Below, piece by piece: positions 59,743 to 64,000 of a stretch of 64,000 nucleotides of DNA (position 1 is its first letter; every line of letters begins with the position of its first letter). The translations under genes were made by a program, and so were the position numbers. The DNA lies in assembly GCA_018436855.1 (NCBI GenBank), contig JAHDKO010000051.1, forward strand, positions 1 to 64,000, given 5' to 3'. The notes beneath the pieces are model-generated. The model was not told the origin of the DNA, ran no database searches, and saw only the letters and a program-made list of their open reading frames with translations. Source of the stretch: Deltaproteobacteria bacterium. GTDB taxonomy: Bacteria > Desulfobacterota > Desulfomonilia > UBA1062.

Positions 59743-59755
59743 TAACCATATGTTA
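59743..59755. promoter_or_regulatory. Inverted repeat upstream of the GntR gene
   Basis: TAACCATATGTTA: 4-bp arms TAAC/GTTA around CATAT, 43 bases upstream of the ATG at 59700. Possible autoregulatory site. Confidence 0.3.
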
Positions 59756-59922
59756 AACAATAATACAATCCGTAAACACTGTTCATTCCTGATGATTTTC
59801 CCGTTCATGCCTGAGCGGAAAGGAATGGACCCCGAAAGAGCTCATGGGTGTTTCCCGGCGTTCTCGTTATTGCGGAGTTTTTCCCAATGGTTTATAGTCC
59901 TTATCCAGGGTAAAAAAGGGGC

Positions 59923-60966
59923 ATGAGGTTCTATACGGAAAGCGAAATAAAGGGCCTGCTCTTAAGGGTCAGGGAGAACGAGGAGACCGCCCGGAAGTTT
60001 TTCGAGGTGGAGACGAGCGTGCTCTCCACCCTGGACTTCGAAGATTTCTTTCATAAGCTGCTCTCCACCATCATGAACAAGTTCGGCGTGGGATATGTCT
60101 GGGTCACGCTCGTGGAGACCGGCAGGGCCACCCGGATCCTTCAGGCCCATGCGTCTTCCGCCATTCCGGAAAATCAGCTCAAGATCATCGACCGCCGCAC
60201 ATTTTCTCTCGTGGTGCCCGAGTGCGACCGGCCCGTGCTCGGCAATACCGATCTCGGCCGCTACGCCGCGCTGATCCCCGAGGGTCTCAGGAAGGGCTTC
60301 AATTCCATCGCCGTCGTGCCCATCAGCCTCGACGGCGAGACGGCGGGGAGCCTGAACTTCGCGGACATGTCAGCAGAGCGGTTCTCCCCTGATGCCGACA
60401 CCAGCCTCCTGGAGCAGATGGGCCTCGTGGTGTCCATCTGCCTGTCCAATGTGGCAGCCCATGAGGAGATCAAGGCCCTGGCCTTTCAGGATCCGCTGAC
60501 CGGACTGCTGAACCGCAGGGCCATGGAAAGGGTCCTGAGCCGGGAGATCGGCAGGGCAAGACGGTACGATGGGCGATTGAGCGTGGTATTCATCGACCTG
60601 GACGATTTCAAGAAGGTCAATGACGCCCTCGGGCATGACAACGGCGATGAGTTCCTCGTGTACGCGGCAACGATCATGCGCAGGATGGTCCGGCAGACCG
60701 ACCTCGTCTCGCGCTTTGCCGGGGACGAGTTCGTGATCATCCTGCCCGAAACCTCTCACGAAGAGGCGGAACACCTCATGCGGCGCATGCAGGAGTATTT
60801 CGGAGAGCACCCGCTCACCCTGGCGGGCACCCCCGTGCCGGTTTCCTTCAGCTACGGGATCGCCTCGGTGGACATGGTGGAGGGCGAAGACCCGGCCGGG
60901 ATCCTGAAAAAGGCGGACGAGCTGCTCTACCGGAACAAGCGGGAGAAGAAGGCGGGTAGACAATGA
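59923..60966 (+). CDS. GAF-GGDEF diguanylate cyclase
   Basis: A 347-residue soluble protein: coiled start, a GAF-like sensory domain (about 35-178, DUF484-like character) and a GGDEF domain (about 186-345). The active-site loop is FAGDEF (Gly-Gly replaced by Ala-Gly, still usual for active enzymes), and an inhibitory-site RQTD (257-260) stands five residues before it. QDPLTGLLNRRAM marks the domain start. It should make cyclic-di-GMP under control of the GAF ligand. ATG follows AAAAAAGGGGC. Confidence 0.92.
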   Translation: MRFYTESEIKGLLLRVRENEETARKFFEVETSVLSTLDFEDFFHKLLSTIMNKFGVGYVWVTLVETGRATRILQAHASSAIPENQLKIIDRRTFSLVVPECDRPVLGNTDLGRYAALIPEGLRKGFNSIAVVPISLDGETAGSLNFADMSAERFSPDADTSLLEQMGLVVSICLSNVAAHEEIKALAFQDPLTGLLNRRAMERVLSREIGRARRYDGRLSVVFIDLDDFKKVNDALGHDNGDEFLVYAATIMRRMVRQTDLVSRFAGDEFVIILPETSHEEAEHLMRRMQEYFGEHPLTLAGTPVPVSFSYGIASVDMVEGEDPAGILKKADELLYRNKREKKAGRQ

Positions 60967-61072
60967 TTCCGCAGGAGGCTCGCCTCGCGGGGCATCGTGA
61001 TGGAGGGTGACGAAACGTTCAGGCAGCCGGGCGTTATAATCTCGTCACCATGGATCTCCTAAAAGATCATCC

Positions 61073-64000
61073 TCACCGGGCGGGACGGGATGTGATCTTA
61101 TCGTCTGCTCCCGGCCCTTTCACCTCGGGCAGGAAGACCGTGAAGGCGGATCCCCTGCCAGGTTCGCTCTGCACGGTGATGGCGCCCTGATGGTCGCGCA
61201 CGATCCCGTGCACGACCGAGAGGCCCATTCCCGTGCCCTCGGCCTTGTCTTTGGTGGTGAAAAACGGGTCGAAGATGCGCTGCATGATCGCTTCATCCAT
61301 GCCTTCACCTGTATCACGCACCGTGATGCGGACATAGTGGCCCGGGACGAGGCCGGGTGAGATCCCGGCAGCCTTCTGCGCGCTCAGGGTCTCCCAGGCA
61401 AGCTCGACCAGGAGCTCGCCGCCGTGCTTCCGCATGGCATAGCCCGCATTGTTGCCGAGATTGAGCATGACCTGTTTGATCTGGGTGGGGTCCGCCAATA
61501 CGCGGGCATTACCCGCTTTGAGGCGCGGATGGATCGTGATGGTCGTGGGGAGTGCGGACCTGAGGAAGCTTAAGGCCTCCTCGATCAGAGGGGTGATCTG
61601 AAGGGGGGTTTTCTCCTTGAGGCTCCGGCGGCTGAAGGTGACGATCTGCCTGGTGAGATCAGACCCCATCCTGGCCGCTTCCTGTATCTCCTGGATAAGA
61701 GAATATGCGGGATGGCCGGTTCCCAGGTCCATCAGTGCTGTCTCGGCATTGAGCACAATGGGGGTGAAGATATTCTTCAGATCATGGGCTATTCCGCCCG
61801 CCAGGGTGCCGATGGCCTCCAGCTTCTGGTTCTGGGACATACGCTGGCTGAGCGCCATCTCGCGGGTCACGTCCCGTACCACGGAGACATAGTTGACCGT
61901 ATGTCCCTTCTCGTCGCACACGGGCGACACCGTGAGATTCACTTCAACCATTTCACCGGATTTGTTCTGCCGCCTCTGGTGAGAGTTCCATGTCATGCCC
62001 TGGGCCAGTGTCCGGTTGAATTCCTCGCAGCTCTGGGCGTTGAGAAAGTTCTCCCTGACACAATCGACCCTCCTGCCGATAAGCTCCCCGCGGCTGTAGC
62101 CGCTGATGCGTTCGAAGGCCGGATTGACGTACTCGATCACCCAGTCGGGGTTCAACAGGACAATCCCTTCGCCCGCCTGTTCGATGGCAAAGGCCAGTCG
62201 CTGGAGGTCCTGCTCCATCTTCCTGCGGGCGCTGATGTCGATACCGATGCCGATCACCGATCCGTCGGAGAGGCGGACATGGGTCCACAGGCAGGGGTGT
62301 GTCTCGCCCGAGCGGGTCACCGCTTCCAGCTCGAGCCAATCGGATCGGCCCTCGCGGATGGCGTCCAGGACCACTTTGCGCATCTGCTCGTCCGGAAACG
62401 CCGCGGCGATAAAGTCCATGTTCCGTGCTTCTTCCAGGGACCACCCGAAGACCAGTTCCATCTCCCGGTTGATCAGCCTGACCTTCCCCTCGGGATCGGA
62501 GAAGATCAGCATGGCGGGAATATGGTCGATGACGGTCTGGAGGATTTCCTTCTGTCCTTTCAGCTTCTCGACCACCAGATTCAGGGCCCTGGTCCGTGTC
62601 TTCACCTTTTGATCGAGCTTGTCCTTGAGTTCTTGAAGCGCTTCCTGAGCCTTTTTCCGTTCGGTGATGTCCACGGTGGTGCCGATCACGCGCACAGGCT
62701 TGCCCGACTCGTCATAGTGGATGACCCCCCGGTCGGTGTACCAGCGGACCTGGCCGTTCTGCAGGATGATCCGGTAATCCGACTCGACCTCCCTCAGGTG
62801 CATAGCGACGGCCTCCTCTATTTTCCGGAACATAGCGCGCAGGTCTTCCGGATGAACCAGCCGCTTCCAGCTTTCAATAGTGCCGTCGAAATCATGGGGC
62901 AGATGGTATATGTCCCTCATCTCATCGGACCAGAAGTGCCGGCCTAAAAGCATGTCCCAGTCGAAAATGTCCACGCGGCCCGATTTCTGTGCCAGGACGA
63001 GCCGCTGCTCGCTCTTGCGCAGGCGTTCTTCGATCTCTTTGTGCTCGGTGATGTCGGCAATGAAACCTTCAACCGCCGCCACCTCGCCCTGAGACGAAAA
63101 AATGCCCTGTCCCTGCTCCCAGACCCATTTCAGGCGCGAATCCGCAGCCTTTATCCGGTACGTGATCCCGAACGAACACCGGCTCCGCAGCGCTTTCTGG
63201 ATTTCCTCCCACACGTACGCCCGATCATCCGGATGGATCAGTGCCCCATACGAAATCACCCGGTTTTCCTTCAGATCCTCGGGCCGATAGCCGGTCAGAT
63301 CCAGACAGCCTTTGCTGGCGAACTCCATGGTCCAGTCTTCATCGTTTCTGCACCGGTACGCCATGCCGGGAAGGTTGTTCATGAGCGTGGAAAGAAAGAG
63401 CTGGCTTTCCCGGAGCTTCTCCTGGGCCTGCTTGCGTTCGGTGATGTCCCGGACTACTGCCACGATCCTGAGCTCCCCAGCAATGATCGCCTTCTTCAGG
63501 TTCACCTCTTCCCAGAAGAGCCGTCCAGTCTTGTCTTTGGCCTGCCACTCGAACATCAGCTCGCCGTTGATAAGGGTTTTTCTGATTTTTTCCTGCGCTC
63601 CCTCCTCGGTATAGGGAGGGACGCCCGAACTCAGGTCCTCCACGGTCAGCCCCCGGGTCTCTTCCAGGGTATAGCCGTAGATGTCCGTGATCTTCTTGTT
63701 GACATCCAGAATCCGGCCGGTAGCGGGATCGTGGATGAAGATCACATCGTTGGCAGCATCGAATATGGCCCGGTAGTCGGGCTCGCTCTTCCGCAACGAT
63801 ACTCCTGCCTGCGTGAACCCCGCGGTTCCTTCCGGCGGGTGAGCCGCGCCTTTCAGCGTTTTGCCCGTAATGTCCTCCAGGATAAGGACAAACCCCGTGC
63901 CTGCCGGCAGGCAGCGGTACCGGATCGATCGTCGGGCCGGGGCATGTGTCTCCAGGCTGATCACCGTGTGTTCCCGCTGTGCGCGGATGCATCCGCGCGA
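61073..64000 (-). CDS. Multi-PAS sensor histidine kinase, 5' truncated by window edge
   Basis: At least 975 residues; the frame stays open through base 64000, and the codons before the first possible start (GTG at 63964) continue a PAS-like pattern, so the gene begins outside. Visible: end of one PAS, then about five PAS/PAC repeats (linkers VVRDITERKQAQEKL, ADITEHKEIEERL, TVDITERKKAQEAL, GIDISARRKMEQDL, VVRDVTREMAL), H-box AGGIAHDLKNIFTPI, ATPase motifs VMLNLGNNAGYAM, RDTGEGMDEA and GTGMGLSVVHG. No receiver domain and no membrane segment in the visible part. Partner regulator not in the window. Confidence 0.92.
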   Translation of the reverse strand, partial: SRGCIRAQREHTVISLETHAPARRSIRYRCLPAGTGFVLILEDITGKTLKGAAHPPEGTAGFTQAGVSLRKSEPDYRAIFDAANDVIFIHDPATGRILDVNKKITDIYGYTLEETRGLTVEDLSSGVPPYTEEGAQEKIRKTLINGELMFEWQAKDKTGRLFWEEVNLKKAIIAGELRIVAVVRDITERKQAQEKLRESQLFLSTLMNNLPGMAYRCRNDEDWTMEFASKGCLDLTGYRPEDLKENRVISYGALIHPDDRAYVWEEIQKALRSRCSFGITYRIKAADSRLKWVWEQGQGIFSSQGEVAAVEGFIADITEHKEIEERLRKSEQRLVLAQKSGRVDIFDWDMLLGRHFWSDEMRDIYHLPHDFDGTIESWKRLVHPEDLRAMFRKIEEAVAMHLREVESDYRIILQNGQVRWYTDRGVIHYDESGKPVRVIGTTVDITERKKAQEALQELKDKLDQKVKTRTRALNLVVEKLKGQKEILQTVIDHIPAMLIFSDPEGKVRLINREMELVFGWSLEEARNMDFIAAAFPDEQMRKVVLDAIREGRSDWLELEAVTRSGETHPCLWTHVRLSDGSVIGIGIDISARRKMEQDLQRLAFAIEQAGEGIVLLNPDWVIEYVNPAFERISGYSRGELIGRRVDCVRENFLNAQSCEEFNRTLAQGMTWNSHQRRQNKSGEMVEVNLTVSPVCDEKGHTVNYVSVVRDVTREMALSQRMSQNQKLEAIGTLAGGIAHDLKNIFTPIVLNAETALMDLGTGHPAYSLIQEIQEAARMGSDLTRQIVTFSRRSLKEKTPLQITPLIEEALSFLRSALPTTITIHPRLKAGNARVLADPTQIKQVMLNLGNNAGYAMRKHGGELLVELAWETLSAQKAAGISPGLVPGHYVRITVRDTGEGMDEAIMQRIFDPFFTTKDKAEGTGMGLSVVHGIVRDHQGAITVQSEPGRGSAFTVFLPEVKGPGADDKITSRPAR

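Noticed and set aside
1-64000. CRISPR array, insertion sequence or prophage
   Set aside because: No regularly spaced repeats, no transposase- or integrase-like product, and no phage structural gene were seen.

Overview
The window is about 60% GC, densely coded on both strands, and looks like a chromosome segment of an anaerobic deltaproteobacterium (Desulfobacterota; a sulfate-reducing or syntrophic lineage is my inference). The grounds are a periplasmic-type formate dehydrogenase with cytochrome b, an NADH-linked iron-sulfur flavoprotein complex of the NuoEF/GltD kind, a ferredoxin:thioredoxin reductase catalytic subunit, several acyl-CoA dehydrogenases with an acyl-CoA ligase, a DUF6178 protein, and many soluble PAS/GAF sensor kinases. 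I see no rRNA, tRNA, CRISPR array, intact insertion sequence or phage. The genes at both edges are cut: fdnG at base 1 and a PAS-rich kinase at base 64000.

Layout. 1-3913: formate dehydrogenase fdnG(partial)HI with a strong terminator. 3972-5089: gene-poor, with the relic of an antitoxin-like HTH gene and a small membrane protein. 5090-7301: thiol-redox cluster, with a flavin disulfide reductase on the minus strand and, divergently, a glutaredoxin-like protein translationally coupled to an FTR catalytic subunit; then a PilZ protein. 8022-18026: a Cys-rich GAF histidine kinase and an NtrC-type activator, then a clear sigma-54 promoter and a five-gene operon (Cys-repeat protein, NuoE-like, NuoF-GltD fusion, NuoG-like ferredoxin, FMN-binding GltB-like protein). 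I regard this operon as the most interesting system here: a candidate electron-bifurcating or NAD(P)H/ferredoxin-linked oxidoreductase with its own two-component/sigma-54 switch.

18134-25951 (minus): TetR, TolC, membrane-fusion protein, RND pump and DUF6178. 26124-30669: DUF1015 protein, a small kinase-like protein, a membrane-anchored hypothetical and RNase R. 31054-34788: two convergent hybrid histidine kinases. 35313-40301: a small hypothetical and the branched-chain amino-acid ABC transporter livKHMGF. 40677-44343: glycine-betaine type ABC transporter proVWX downstream of a MarR regulator.

44489-48899: acyl-CoA dehydrogenase with an overlapping XRE regulator, a divergent second acyl-CoA dehydrogenase behind a promoter/operator region, a stand-alone Lrp/AsnC ligand-binding domain, and an isopropylmalate-type dehydrogenase. 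49383-55438: lipid acyltransferase, lipocalin, AI-2E/PerM exporter, a tandem alpha-beta barrel protein, a GNAT enzyme, and the two-gene TIGR02587/TIGR02588 membrane pair. 55744-59700: acyl-CoA ligase and acyl-CoA dehydrogenase operon with candidate GntR operators in its promoter, and a convergent FadR-type GntR gene. 59923-64000: GAF-GGDEF diguanylate cyclase and the partial PAS kinase.

Taken together, the segment covers formate oxidation, soluble redox balancing (NADH, ferredoxin, thiols), acyl-CoA activation and oxidation under local regulators, uptake of amino acids and compatible solutes, drug or metabolite efflux, and a large cytoplasmic sensory repertoire.
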